From Ruegeria atlantica (lineage in GTDB: Bacteria; Pseudomonadota; Alphaproteobacteria; Rhodobacterales; Rhodobacteraceae), in assembly GCF_013033965.1 (NCBI RefSeq), contig NZ_WQFE01000004.1, positions 186,001 through 250,000 on the forward strand: a stretch of DNA of 64,000 bases, given 5' to 3'. The position numbers were made by a program, and so were the translations under genes. Each line of letters opens with the position of its first letter. The stretch's first letter is position 1. Under the pieces are notes generated by a model. It made no database searches. It was not told where the DNA came from and worked only from the letters and a program-made list of their open reading frames with translations. Positions 7,731-16,935 of the stretch are shown piece by piece.

Positions 7731-8775
7731 AGAATGGCATCGGATGCGCGCGATGCGCCGCGCTGATGTCCTTCAGGACGTCAGCCCCCAATTGCAGGTC
7801 CTTGCCGTCCAGAATATGCGCCAGCTGCGAAACTGTGGTCGCGCCAAAAATAGCGGACATCATGAACGGCCGTGTCCGGCACCACGCCAGCGCCATATGC
7901 ACAGGATCCAGGCCGTGCCGCCGCGCGACTTCCAGATAGGCATCGACGGCCCCAAACACACGGTCATACTTGCGCCCGCCCATGGTTGGGACCAGATCCA
8001 TGCGCGAGCCCCTGGGCACCGCGCCGTCCTGATATTTGCCAGTCAGAAACCCTGCCCCAAGCGGAGAAAATGCCATCAGGCCAACATCCTCGTGCACGCT
8101 TAACTCGGACATGTCGGTGTCAAAATGTCGGCAAAGCAGGGAATACTCATTCTGAACCGAAGCGACCCGAGGAGCACCCACTTGTTCGGCCAATCGAAGC
8201 CATTGCGCGGTGCCCCATGCGCTTTCATTCGACAGGCCAAATGCGCGGATATTGCCCTTGTCGACCTGCCTTTGCAGGGCTTCAAGGCACCCCTGCATAT
8301 TCTCCAGCACCTCATCGGTGTTGTGACCGGATGGCGCATAATCCCAGTTCTGCCGAAACATGTAGCTGCCGCGATTGGGCCAGTGAAACTGATACAGATC
8401 GATGCAGTCCGTCTGCAACCGGCGCAGAGACCCTTCGATCGCTTCGGGGATCGTTTGCGCAGAAATTGGTGCCCCATCGCGGGCATGTGCGAATCCGGCA
8501 CCGGAATGCTTGGTCGCCAGAATGTACTCTGCCCGCCGTGCGGGATTCACCGCGTTCCAGTTGCCCAGAATTTCTTCGGTCCGCCCAACTGTCTCTTTCG
8601 AGACAGGGTTCACCGGGTACATTTCGGCTGCATCAACGAAGTTGAGCCCGGCCTCCAGCGCCATATCGATCTGCGTATGAGCATCCGCCTCAGAGGTCTG
8701 CGTGCCGAAAGTCATGGTGCCAAGGCACAAATCCGTCACCTCGATACCGGTACGTCCCAATGGGTTCTTTTTCAT
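7729..8775 (-). CDS. Tas-like aldo/keto reductase
   Basis: NADPH-dependent aldo/keto reductase of 348 residues, close in pattern to the E. coli Tas protein: LCLGTMTFGTQTSEADAH near the N-terminus, the catalytic Asp and Tyr in FVDAAEMYP, the Lys in ILATKHSG and the His in YQFHWP. The C-terminal ALAWCRTRPFMMSAIFGATT closes the barrel as in Tas. The natural substrate is unknown. It is a single gene on the minus strand; the stop codon lies in the hairpin repeat, and the upstream region is the longest gene-poor stretch of the window. Confidence 0.88.
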   Translation of the reverse strand: MKKNPLGRTGIEVTDLCLGTMTFGTQTSEADAHTQIDMALEAGLNFVDAAEMYPVNPVSKETVGRTEEILGNWNAVNPARRAEYILATKHSGAGFAHARDGAPISAQTIPEAIEGSLRRLQTDCIDLYQFHWPNRGSYMFRQNWDYAPSGHNTDEVLENMQGCLEALQRQVDKGNIRAFGLSNESAWGTAQWLRLAEQVGAPRVASVQNEYSLLCRHFDTDMSELSVHEDVGLMAFSPLGAGFLTGKYQDGAVPRGSRMDLVPTMGGRKYDRVFGAVDAYLEVARRHGLDPVHMALAWCRTRPFMMSAIFGATTVSQLAHILDGKDLQLGADVLKDISAAHRAHPMPF

Positions 8776-9187
8776 CCTGAATTCCCTCCGCTCGCAACGG
8801 TGCGCACCCTAAAGCAGCGAACAGTCAGAGCAAGGGCGAAGGCGATCAATTCAAGTGCAACAGGGATACAGTTTTGCGTAGGGCTAATCCCAAGAGTGGA
8901 GAAATGTCAGCCGTATCCCACGGTACTGTATGCCACCATGATACGGGTATTCTCGCAGTTGTTTTCGAAGATAGACACATTTCCAATGGCCGGTGTACGG
9001 GCTTGTCTGTCATTCGGTTCAGACCGCTTTTTCACCGCGGCGAGGCCACGTTTTGTTGAAGTGCTTTAGACAGATAGATTTACTATTTCAGCAACACTGC
9101 ACTTGAGAACAAAACCTGACGGGAACAAGTTATCCAAGACAACGCCCGCAGTCAGAAAGCCAGATTGCAAAGCGGAGAGGCGCCGAC
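8776..9187. other. Gene-free spacer between divergent AKR and cyclodeaminase genes
   Basis: A 412-bp region with no convincing gene. It must hold the two divergent promoters. The only structure I see is a 7-bp inverted repeat, CCGTATC (8911-8917) and GATACGG (8940-8946), separated by 22 bases. The short frames here have no ribosome binding site and no recognisable product. The base composition is a little less GC-rich than the neighbouring genes. Confidence 0.5.
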
Positions 9188-10132
9188 ATGACTTCTGAAA
9201 GCAATCTAACTTATCTCTCCGACGAGGATTTGGAAGGTTTAGGCATTCAGCCTTCTGAAGTTGCCGACGCAATCGAATCTGCCCTGATAGCCAAGGCAGG
9301 CGGACAGCTTCATACATCTCCTAAGACTGCTATTTTGCCCGGGGATGGACGATACGCAATGTCCACCTTGGCGGTGGGAACTGATGGGTTCATCGTGACC
9401 AAACAAGTCACGGTGTGCCCAAACAATCCGTCAAAGGGACTCCCTGCGATTAACGGCGCAATCATGGTCATGGACGGGCAAACCGGGATTCTCCGAGCGG
9501 TCCTGGATGCGAACTGGGTTACGGCTGTCAGAACAGCGGCACTGTCCATGGTGGCGGCGCGGCGACTTGCTGACCCTAAAGCCGAGACGATGGCTTTTGT
9601 TGGTGCCGGCGTGCAAGCTCACTCCCATTTGGCTGCTTTTTCGGAAATTTTTCCCTTAAAGAGCATTCGTGTGTTCGGACGTGGCAAGGCGAATGCCGAC
9701 AAGCTTTGTCGCCGTGCTCGGGACATGGGCCTCAAGGCCGAAATGGCCGCCAATGCCAAGGACGCCTTGCGTGATGCTGATCTGGTGGTGACATCAATAA
9801 CATTGGACTACTCCATCGAACCGTTTCTGGACGCCCGATGGCTAAAACCGACTGCCTTCGCCGCCATTACAGATGCCTGCATTCCATGGTTTCCAGAGGG
9901 CATGACCGCTTTTGAAACTATTATTGTTGACGACCGAACACAGGAACTTGAAAGCGACAAGCCAATGCTGCCTTATCGGCAAGTAACCGGCGACCTGATG
10001 GAAATTGTCTCGGGAGAAGTCGATACCACTGTATGCGAGAAACCGGCCGCTTTCGCGTTCAGAGGGATTTCTCTGGGAGATTACGCCACAGCGGTCCTCG
10101 CGGTTCGTCGGGCTGCCGAGAAGCGAAGGTAG
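9188..10132 (+). CDS. Ornithine cyclodeaminase / mu-crystallin family protein
   Basis: NAD(P)-dependent enzyme of the ornithine cyclodeaminase/mu-crystallin/alanine dehydrogenase family, 314 residues as usual. Seen are the substrate-site motif VTAVRTAALSMVAARRL, the Rossmann motif MAFVGAGVQAHSHL at about 138-151, and ITDACIPWFPEG where the family keeps a catalytic Asp. The members act on ornithine, cyclic imino acids or branched amino acids, so the substrate is open. A GGAGAGG precedes the ATG. It stands alone on the plus strand, with weaker GC bias than the flanking housekeeping genes. Confidence 0.85.
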   Translation: MTSESNLTYLSDEDLEGLGIQPSEVADAIESALIAKAGGQLHTSPKTAILPGDGRYAMSTLAVGTDGFIVTKQVTVCPNNPSKGLPAINGAIMVMDGQTGILRAVLDANWVTAVRTAALSMVAARRLADPKAETMAFVGAGVQAHSHLAAFSEIFPLKSIRVFGRGKANADKLCRRARDMGLKAEMAANAKDALRDADLVVTSITLDYSIEPFLDARWLKPTAFAAITDACIPWFPEGMTAFETIIVDDRTQELESDKPMLPYRQVTGDLMEIVSGEVDTTVCEKPAAFAFRGISLGDYATAVLAVRRAAEKRR

Positions 10133-10258
10133 TGGGGCAGAAAATAGCTGGCCGTTCTGAAAGCTTTGTTAACTGCTTCGGGCTCAAAACGGTCATATAG
10201 GCCTCGTCAGTCATACACTCGCGCGCAATTGATCAGTGTGCGGTCGGCGGATTGTGCC

Positions 10259-10717
10259 TCAGGCCTCGGCCTTTTTTTCCCAGCGTCCGGATTCCTCGGA
10301 CCAGTATTGGGCGGAACATCCCGCGCCCGTCAGAGCTTTCCACTGTCCCCGCGCGTGCTGAACGGCGTGGCTGTCATTGCCGTCGAACAGGATGCAGACA
10401 CGATCCAGCTTCTTGATCTCATCAGGGTCGACCGGCGCGCCGTCCACCGCCATGACACAGGACGGGTCATTGGCGGCCTGCGCCTCGGTCGTCAGCAGGA
10501 TCGGCTGCGCAGAATCGTGCGGGCCGCCTGCTCGACCATGTGGCAGGAATCCATCTTCGGGTCCCAACCACAGTTTTTCGTCAAGCCAGTCCATCCGTGC
10601 GGGATCAGTGCCCCGCACGGCAATCTTCCACCCGGCCTGCCGCGCCTTGTCCAGTAGCACCGGCAAGGTGTGCTCAAGTGGTTGGCGGGTCAGGTGATAG
10701 AAATAGACGGCTCCCAT
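10259..10717 (-). CDS. holC: DNA polymerase III chi subunit
   Basis: Chi subunit of the clamp-loader complex, linking the polymerase III holoenzyme to single-strand binding protein. The 152-residue protein starts MGAVYFYHLTRQPLEHTLP, a typical HolC start, and carries AVRGTDPARMDWLDEKLW and GFLPHG in the expected places. The reading frame is open upstream, but that part is the antisense of pepA; the chosen ATG lies 4 bp after the pepA stop. The pepA-holC order is conserved in many proteobacteria. Confidence 0.9.
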   Translation of the reverse strand: MGAVYFYHLTRQPLEHTLPVLLDKARQAGWKIAVRGTDPARMDWLDEKLWLGPEDGFLPHGRAGGPHDSAQPILLTTEAQAANDPSCVMAVDGAPVDPDEIKKLDRVCILFDGNDSHAVQHARGQWKALTGAGCSAQYWSEESGRWEKKAEA

Positions 10718-10721
10718 CAGC

Positions 10722-12188
10722 TTACTCGAAATTGTCCTGCACAAAGCGGCTAAGCGCGCGAACGCCCCAGCCGGTCGCGCCTTTGGGGGCGTAGGACGTC
10801 TCGGATGAAACCGAAGCCACACCGGCGATATCCAGGTGAATCCACGGCGTTTCTTCTTTGACAAAACGTTGCAGGAATTGCGCGGCTGTGATTGACCCAG
10901 CAGGGCGGCCGCCAACGTTCTTCATGTCGGCAATCCGCGATTTCAACTGCTTATCATAGGCTTCGCCCAAAGGCATCCGCCACGCGCCTTCATCCTCGGC
11001 ACCCGCCGCTTTCAGGAATGCATTGCAGAATGTGTCATTGTTCGAAAAGACGCCAGCGTTCTCATGGCCCAGCCCGATAATTATCGCACCTGTCAGGGTG
11101 GCCAGATCGACCATGCCGACCGGTTGGAACCGTTCCTGCGCGTACCACATCACGTCGCACAGAACCAAACGGCCTTCCGCGTCGGTGTTGATGATTTCGA
11201 CCGTGTCGCCCTTCATGGATTTGACCACGTCGCCTGGCCGGGTTGCATTGCCCGAAGGCATGTTCTCGACCAGACCAACCAGACCGACAACATTCGCCTT
11301 GGCCTTACGTTTGGCCAGTGCGCGCATGGTGCCCGCAACGACACCTGCGCCGCCCATGTCCATGGTCATATCTTCCATACCGCCCGCCGGTTTCAGCGAG
11401 ATGCCGCCTGTGTCGAACACGACACCTTTGCCGACCAGAGCCAGCGGCGCGTCATCCTTGTCGCCGCCGTTCCACTGCATCACCACTACCTTCGACGGGC
11501 TGACAGATCCCTGCCCGACGCTCAGCAGCGTGCGCATGCCAAGTTCGGCCAGTTTGTCCTCTTCCAGCACTTCGACCTCAAGCCCCAGTGCCTCCATCTC
11601 AGCAAGACGATCGGCGAATTCAGTGGTGGTCAGAACATTGGCGGGCTCGTTGGTCAGGTCGCGTGTCATGCGCACACCATCCGCCACGGCATAGAGCGGT
11701 GCAAAGGCGGCCTCGATCTCATCGGCCTTCTGGTGGCTGATCATGACCGAACCGGCTTCATCCGACTCCTTGGTCTTGTGCGCGTCAAAATCATAGCTGC
11801 GCAGCGCGATGCCCATGGCCAGATCCTCGGCCTTGACCTGATTGCCAGCCATGACCAGCAGATCCTTGCTGCCCGCCAGCTTGGCCAGCGCGGCACCGGC
11901 TTTGCGGGCCTCGACCGGATCGGGACGGCGCGGCAGAACCAGAACATCCAGTGCTTCGGCCGCCATGCCACCTGGCCACGCCAATGAGATCACGTCGCCG
12001 GTCTTCACCTTTTCGAACCGCTCACTTTCGACCAGCCTCGCAACAGCACCGCGGGTCAGGCGGTTGGCGCGACGAGCAGCTGGGTTCATCTTGCCATCAG
12101 ACGGGATGATAATGGCCACGCGCCCTTCGGCCTGCGCCATCGCATCCATGTCTGTGTCTTGGAATTGGATCGGTACAAGACTGCTCAT
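10722..12188 (-). CDS. pepA: Leucyl aminopeptidase
   Basis: Cytosolic M17 metallo-aminopeptidase that releases N-terminal residues from peptides; in enterobacteria PepA also binds DNA. The 488-residue protein has an N-terminal macro-like domain and a C-terminal catalytic domain with the metal and active-site motifs GKGVVFDTGGISLKPAGGM and NTDAEGRLVLCD. The second is the family signature. holC follows after 4 bp. It is divergent from the lipopolysaccharide transport operon, the same orientation as pepA-lptFG in E. coli. Confidence 0.96.
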   Translation of the reverse strand: MSSLVPIQFQDTDMDAMAQAEGRVAIIIPSDGKMNPAARRANRLTRGAVARLVESERFEKVKTGDVISLAWPGGMAAEALDVLVLPRRPDPVEARKAGAALAKLAGSKDLLVMAGNQVKAEDLAMGIALRSYDFDAHKTKESDEAGSVMISHQKADEIEAAFAPLYAVADGVRMTRDLTNEPANVLTTTEFADRLAEMEALGLEVEVLEEDKLAELGMRTLLSVGQGSVSPSKVVVMQWNGGDKDDAPLALVGKGVVFDTGGISLKPAGGMEDMTMDMGGAGVVAGTMRALAKRKAKANVVGLVGLVENMPSGNATRPGDVVKSMKGDTVEIINTDAEGRLVLCDVMWYAQERFQPVGMVDLATLTGAIIIGLGHENAGVFSNNDTFCNAFLKAAGAEDEGAWRMPLGEAYDKQLKSRIADMKNVGGRPAGSITAAQFLQRFVKEETPWIHLDIAGVASVSSETSYAPKGATGWGVRALSRFVQDNFE

Positions 12189-12428
12189 TGCAAACTCCTC
12201 AAAATCAGTTCCCCAAGACCTAGCCCGCGCCGCGCGGCTTGACCAGATAGCAGTTTTCCCCGGACGGCAATTGCATTAAAGTCCCGGAAAAAATCCGACA
12301 GGCTCGGGGGAGAAGGTTTTGGCAAGACAGAGCAGGCATAGGCCGTCGCGCACAATGGCGTGCCGCGGTGATTCTGGTCTGTACGCGACCATAGGCTGTT
12401 TACGCGCCTTATCGGCGGGAGTTCATAC

Positions 12429-13529
12429 GTGATCCTCGACCGTTATTTCGCCCGCCGTTTCATTCAAAGTTTCCTGGTCATCGGCAGTATCTTTTTGACG
12501 CTGATGATTCTGATCGACCTGATCGAACAGGTGCGCCGTTTTGACGAGGCAAATCTGTCTTTTGGTCAGCTGTTACAGTTAACGCTGTTGAATACACCTG
12601 CCGCGATCAGCGAAATGCTGCCTTTGTTGGTCATATTGTCCACGATCGCGCTGTTTATCGGGCTGGCCCGCAGCTCGGAATTGGTTGTGACCCGCGCCAC
12701 CGGTCGCTCGGGTATCCGCGCCTTGTTGGCCCCGGTTGTGATCGCCCTGATCATCGGCGCAATGGCGGTTGGCATGCTGAACCCCATCGCGGCCGCCACG
12801 TCGGAAGAATACAAGCGGCTTGCCGAATCCTACAAGAACAACGGCGGATCAACTCTGTCGATCAGCGCAGAGGGCCTGTGGCTGCGGCAGGGCTCGGCCA
12901 ATGGCCAATCGGTGATTCACGCCAGGGACACGTCGAATGGAGATACGTTCACGCTTAATCAAGTGACGATCATTACCTTCGCTCCGGACGGTACGCCGAC
13001 CCAACAGATCGTGGCCGACCAGGCGGATCTTGAGAATGGCACTTGGATTCTGACCAATGCCAAGATCTGGTCGCTGGAAGGCGGTGTTAACCCGGAAACC
13101 CACGCCACTGAACACGCCCGGCTCGAGGTTCCCACCTCGCTGACACGCCAGCGCATTCTGGACACGCTGGGCGAACAGGATTCCGTATCGGTCTATGACC
13201 TGCCGGAACTGATCCGAGACCTGCGCGAGGCCGGATTTTCGACCAAACAATATGAAGTTTGGTTGCAGGTACAACTGGCGCGCCCGTTATTCCTGATGTC
13301 GATGGTTCTGATTGGTGCGGCCTTCACCATGCGCCATGTCCGGTTCGGCGGCACCGGGATCGCCGTGCTGACAGCCGTTCTGCTGGGCTTTGGCATCTAC
13401 TTCATTCGTAACTTTGCCCAAATTCTGGGGGAAAACGGTCAATTGCCTATCTTAGTCGCGGCCTGGGCCCCGCCCTTCGCAGCCATTCTTCTGTCCCTTG
13501 GCCTATTGCTGCATGCGGAGGACGGCTGA
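12429..13529 (+). CDS. lptG: LPS export permease LptG
   Basis: Inner-membrane permease of the LptB2FG ABC transporter, which extracts lipopolysaccharide from the inner membrane. The 366-residue protein has the YjgP/YjgQ layout: membrane helices at the N-terminus (with RSSELVVTRATG), a periplasmic jellyroll domain, and three helices at the C-terminus. LSISAEGLWLRQ at the start of the periplasmic domain fits LptG rather than LptF. The start codon could be this ATG-equivalent GTG (GTGATCCTCGACC) with GGGAG upstream. Its stop shares one base with the lptD ATG. The partner lptF, normally directly upstream, is absent here. Confidence 0.9.
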   Translation: MILDRYFARRFIQSFLVIGSIFLTLMILIDLIEQVRRFDEANLSFGQLLQLTLLNTPAAISEMLPLLVILSTIALFIGLARSSELVVTRATGRSGIRALLAPVVIALIIGAMAVGMLNPIAAATSEEYKRLAESYKNNGGSTLSISAEGLWLRQGSANGQSVIHARDTSNGDTFTLNQVTIITFAPDGTPTQQIVADQADLENGTWILTNAKIWSLEGGVNPETHATEHARLEVPTSLTRQRILDTLGEQDSVSVYDLPELIRDLREAGFSTKQYEVWLQVQLARPLFLMSMVLIGAAFTMRHVRFGGTGIAVLTAVLLGFGIYFIRNFAQILGENGQLPILVAAWAPPFAAILLSLGLLLHAEDG

Positions 13530-15691
13530 TGCGGCTTATTGCCAGTTTGTTGCTGTCCGGTGCGGTTGCTCTGGCCTTGCCCGCGGGCGTGGCGGCGCAA
13601 TCTCAATCTGCTGCCGGCGCTGCTCAGGGCACCGTGCAAGAGGATCAACCCGCCCTGCTGGTGGCCGACCGGATATTTATCACGCCCGAACGCAATCTGG
13701 TGGCCGAAGGGAATGTCGAAGCCTTCCAGGGCGACACAAAGGTCACGGCCACGCGGATCACCTATGACCGCGAAACCGGCAATTTGTCGTTAGAAGGGCC
13801 AGTGCGCATTGATCAGGGCGGCGCGACAACGTTGCTGGCTGATTCCGCCGAGCTGGATGACGGGATCATGAACGGTCTGTTGATCGGGGCCCGCATGGTA
13901 TTCGATCAGCAGGTTCAGATCGCCTCGGTCCAGGCGGCACGCGCAGGGGGGCGTTATACGCAGTTCAGCAAAGTGTCGGCCACGTCCTGCCACGTCTGCG
14001 CCAATGGCAAGCCGCCCCTGTGGCAGATTCGCGCGCGCAAGGTCACGCATGACCAGTTGGAACGCCAACTGTATTTCGAAGGGGCACAGTTCCGGATACT
14101 GGATGTTCCGGTCTTCTATTTTCCGTACCTACGCCTGCCTGACCCTACACTGGATCGAGCGACGGGTTTCCTCGTGCCATCAATCCGCACCACATCGCAG
14201 TTGGGAACCGGCGTGCAGGTGCCGTATTTCTTTAAGCTGGGCGACCACAAGGACCTGACGCTAACCCCGTATGTCTCGTCAAAAACGCGAACGTTGGGGT
14301 ATCGCTACCGTCAGGCATTCAAACGAGGCCGGATCGAGCTGAACGGTGCTTTCACCCGCGACGATCTGCAACTGAACCAGGATCGGGGCTATTTGTTTGC
14401 CAATGGTTACTTCAACCTAAACAACGACTTCCGCCTTCTGTTTGACCTGAAAACTACATCGGATAACGCCTATCTCGCAGATTATGGCCTACCCGATTTT
14501 GACCGGCTGCGCAGTGAAATCGCCCTTGAACGGATCAAACGCGACACCGCTTTCCGCACCAGTTTCATCCACTACAAATCCCTGCGCGACAGCGAAAACG
14601 AGGAGGTGATCCCATCCCGGGTGTTCGACCTCTTTTTTCAGAAACGCTATTTCCCAACCTCGGTCGGCGGTGAAGTTCGCCTAGGTTTCGTGGGCCACAA
14701 TCACACGCGAACCAGCGATCAGGATATCGTCGGCCGTGACGTTGCACGCGTGACATTTGATGCCGAATGGCTCCGCAGTTGGATATTCGCGTCTGGTCTT
14801 AGGGCGGACGCCCAGATTGGGACGTCGATTGATACGTTCAACATTCGGGATGACAGCCAATTCCCCGATCGGGTGACCCGGGCCACACCGCGCGCGGCGC
14901 TGACCTTGCGCTATCCGATGACCCGACGAGAGAAATCCGGCGCGACTCAAGTGCTTGAGCCCATCGCGCAGATCGGTTGGACGAATGTAACAGATCAGGA
15001 CGTTCCCAATGACGAAAGCACCTTTCAGGAGTTCGATCAGGGGAACCTGTTGGCCCTGTCCCGCTTTCCGGCCCCGGATCGACGCGAAGATGGTACAACG
15101 GCGGTATTCGGGGTCAATTGGGCGCGCTATGGGGCAAATGGCTGGCGTGCGCTTGCCACGGTCGGACAAGTGTTCCGCGCCACCGCTGACCCAAACTTCA
15201 ACCTGACGTCCGGCCTTCAGGGCACCGCGTCCGACGTATTGCTGGCCGGTCAATTGCAAACCGCAAATGGTTGGTCCCTGGCAGGGCGCGGCCTGTTGAA
15301 CGGTGATTTCAGTTTCGCCAAGGCCGAGGTGCGCGCAGGCTGGAACAAGCCGAATGTCGGCATCACCGGCAGTTATGTCTGGCAAGAACCGGATCCGGCG
15401 GAAAACGCCGAGGATGAGATCTCTGAGATTCGGCTGGATGGGCGCTACCGCGTGGATCAGAATTGGCTTACGCAGGCAATAGCCCGCTATGACCTCAGCG
15501 AGTCCGAACCGATCCGATATGGGCTGGGCGTTACGTATCAGAATGAGTGTGTGAAGGTTAACATGACCGTCAGCAGACGATTTACATCGTCATCAAGTAT
15601 TGAGCCTTCGACGGAATTCGGGTTTACCGTTGCCCTGACAGGTTACTCCATCGAGGGTGGCGGCCAACAGTACAAGAGAAGATGCAGTTGA
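13529..15691 (+). CDS. lptD: LPS-assembly outer membrane protein LptD
   Basis: Outer-membrane beta-barrel that inserts lipopolysaccharide into the outer leaflet together with LptE. A signal peptide occupies residues 1-24 (LLLSGAVALALPAGVAAQ). An OstA/LptA-like jellyroll follows (about 45-130, with LVAEGNVEAFQGDTKVTATR), then a barrel domain ending in an aromatic strand. A CHVC pair lies after the jellyroll and a Cys near the end, which could make the maturation disulfides. The 720-residue length is normal for alphaproteobacteria. It overlaps lptG by one base and surA by ten. Confidence 0.95.
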   Translation: MRLIASLLLSGAVALALPAGVAAQSQSAAGAAQGTVQEDQPALLVADRIFITPERNLVAEGNVEAFQGDTKVTATRITYDRETGNLSLEGPVRIDQGGATTLLADSAELDDGIMNGLLIGARMVFDQQVQIASVQAARAGGRYTQFSKVSATSCHVCANGKPPLWQIRARKVTHDQLERQLYFEGAQFRILDVPVFYFPYLRLPDPTLDRATGFLVPSIRTTSQLGTGVQVPYFFKLGDHKDLTLTPYVSSKTRTLGYRYRQAFKRGRIELNGAFTRDDLQLNQDRGYLFANGYFNLNNDFRLLFDLKTTSDNAYLADYGLPDFDRLRSEIALERIKRDTAFRTSFIHYKSLRDSENEEVIPSRVFDLFFQKRYFPTSVGGEVRLGFVGHNHTRTSDQDIVGRDVARVTFDAEWLRSWIFASGLRADAQIGTSIDTFNIRDDSQFPDRVTRATPRAALTLRYPMTRREKSGATQVLEPIAQIGWTNVTDQDVPNDESTFQEFDQGNLLALSRFPAPDRREDGTTAVFGVNWARYGANGWRALATVGQVFRATADPNFNLTSGLQGTASDVLLAGQLQTANGWSLAGRGLLNGDFSFAKAEVRAGWNKPNVGITGSYVWQEPDPAENAEDEISEIRLDGRYRVDQNWLTQAIARYDLSESEPIRYGLGVTYQNECVKVNMTVSRRFTSSSSIEPSTEFGFTVALTGYSIEGGGQQYKRRCS

Positions 15692-16935
15692 TTTCAGGTT
15701 TCTCGCGATTCATCCGTTCCGGTTGGCTAAAGCCGGTTGTCCCGGTACTGGCTGCCGCCTTGCTGGCCCTGTCCGCTGATCACAGCCGGGCTCAGAGCCT
15801 GTTTTCGCCTGCGATCAAGGTCAATCAGGACATTGTCACCTGGTACGAACTTCAGCAACGTCAACAATTCCTGACCGTTCTCGGGGCACCCGGTGCCACC
15901 GAAGAGGAAGTCCGCGACGCGCTGATCGAGGAACGGCTGCGCAAACAGGCCATGCGCGAAGCAGGCATCGAGGTAGCACCAGAAGATATTCAGGTAGGCA
16001 TTGATGAGTTTGCGGCCCGCGGTCGTCTTTCAACCGAAGAGTTCCTGCAATTGCTGGGCGAATCCGGCGTATCCCCGGAAACCGTGCGGGATTTCGTCGC
16101 CGATCAACTATCCTGGCGCGACTACGTCAGTGCGCGTTTTCTGTCGCAAGCCAGACCGAGCGAGGACGAGATCAACCGAGCTATGGGACAGGCTGGCAGT
16201 GGCGGCCTTCAGGTTCTGATGTCGGAAATCATCATTCCTGTCACACCACAGACCGTTGCCCAGGCCGAATTGCTGGCCGAAGAGATTACGCAGCTTGAAG
16301 GCTTCGATGCGTTTTCTTCTGCCGCGACTCAGTATTCCGCGGCAGGTACACGCAACGACGGCGGGCGACTGGACTGGCTGAACCTGACGGATCTGCCTCC
16401 GGCGTTGCAGCCGGTGATATTGGGCCTGAGAACAGGTGACATAACGCAGCCTTTGTCGTTGCCCAATGCGATCGCCCTGTTCCAGCTGCGCGGCCTGCGG
16501 GAAACGACCACCAGCGCGCCGCGTTACTCCAAAATCGACTACGCGATTTACAACATGGCTGGCGGCCGCAGTGCCGAAACCCTGGCCCGGGCCGCCCAGC
16601 TGCGTGAACAGGTTGATACCTGCGACGACCTCTATGGTATTGCCAAAGACCAACCGGCCGAGGTCCTGCAACGTGTAGAAGCCAGCCCGTCGGAAATACC
16701 GCGTGACGTAGCCATTGAACTTTCCAAACTGGATCTGAACGAAGTTTCGACGACGCTGACCGGAAACAATGGCCAGACCCTGAAGTTCCTGATGCTGTGC
16801 ACTCGCACATTGGACCGGGGCGAAGACACAACGCGTGTAGATGTGGCCAACGCGCTGACGCAACAGCGTCTACAGGCCTTCGCTGAAAGTCTGATTGAAC
16901 AGCTCCGCGCCGACGCAACGATCATCGAGCAATGA
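15682..16935 (+). CDS. surA: Periplasmic chaperone / peptidyl-prolyl isomerase SurA
   Basis: Periplasmic chaperone for outer-membrane proteins. The 417-residue protein has an N-terminal signal (about 1-38, ending LSADHSRAQS), a SurA N-domain (IKVNQDIVTWYELQQRQQF onward) and a parvulin-type domain (about 175-270, LMSEIIIPVTPQT and LPNAIALFQLRG). Only one parvulin unit is obvious, as in most alphaproteobacterial SurA. The start overlaps the end of lptD by 10 bp and the stop overlaps pdxA by 4 bp, so it sits inside the outer-membrane biogenesis operon. Confidence 0.92.
   Translation: MQLISGFSRFIRSGWLKPVVPVLAAALLALSADHSRAQSLFSPAIKVNQDIVTWYELQQRQQFLTVLGAPGATEEEVRDALIEERLRKQAMREAGIEVAPEDIQVGIDEFAARGRLSTEEFLQLLGESGVSPETVRDFVADQLSWRDYVSARFLSQARPSEDEINRAMGQAGSGGLQVLMSEIIIPVTPQTVAQAELLAEEITQLEGFDAFSSAATQYSAAGTRNDGGRLDWLNLTDLPPALQPVILGLRTGDITQPLSLPNAIALFQLRGLRETTTSAPRYSKIDYAIYNMAGGRSAETLARAAQLREQVDTCDDLYGIAKDQPAEVLQRVEASPSEIPRDVAIELSKLDLNEVSTTLTGNNGQTLKFLMLCTRTLDRGEDTTRVDVANALTQQRLQAFAESLIEQLRADATIIEQ

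Noticed and set aside
8911..8946. Inverted repeat CCGTATC/GATACGG as an operator
   Set aside because: Seven bases with a 22-bp spacer is not more than chance in a spacer of this length; noted only in the description of the region.
12300..12428. Possible degraded remnant of lptF
   Set aside because: I tried to read the spacer as a broken LptF but found no stretch of convincing similarity; I report only the absence.
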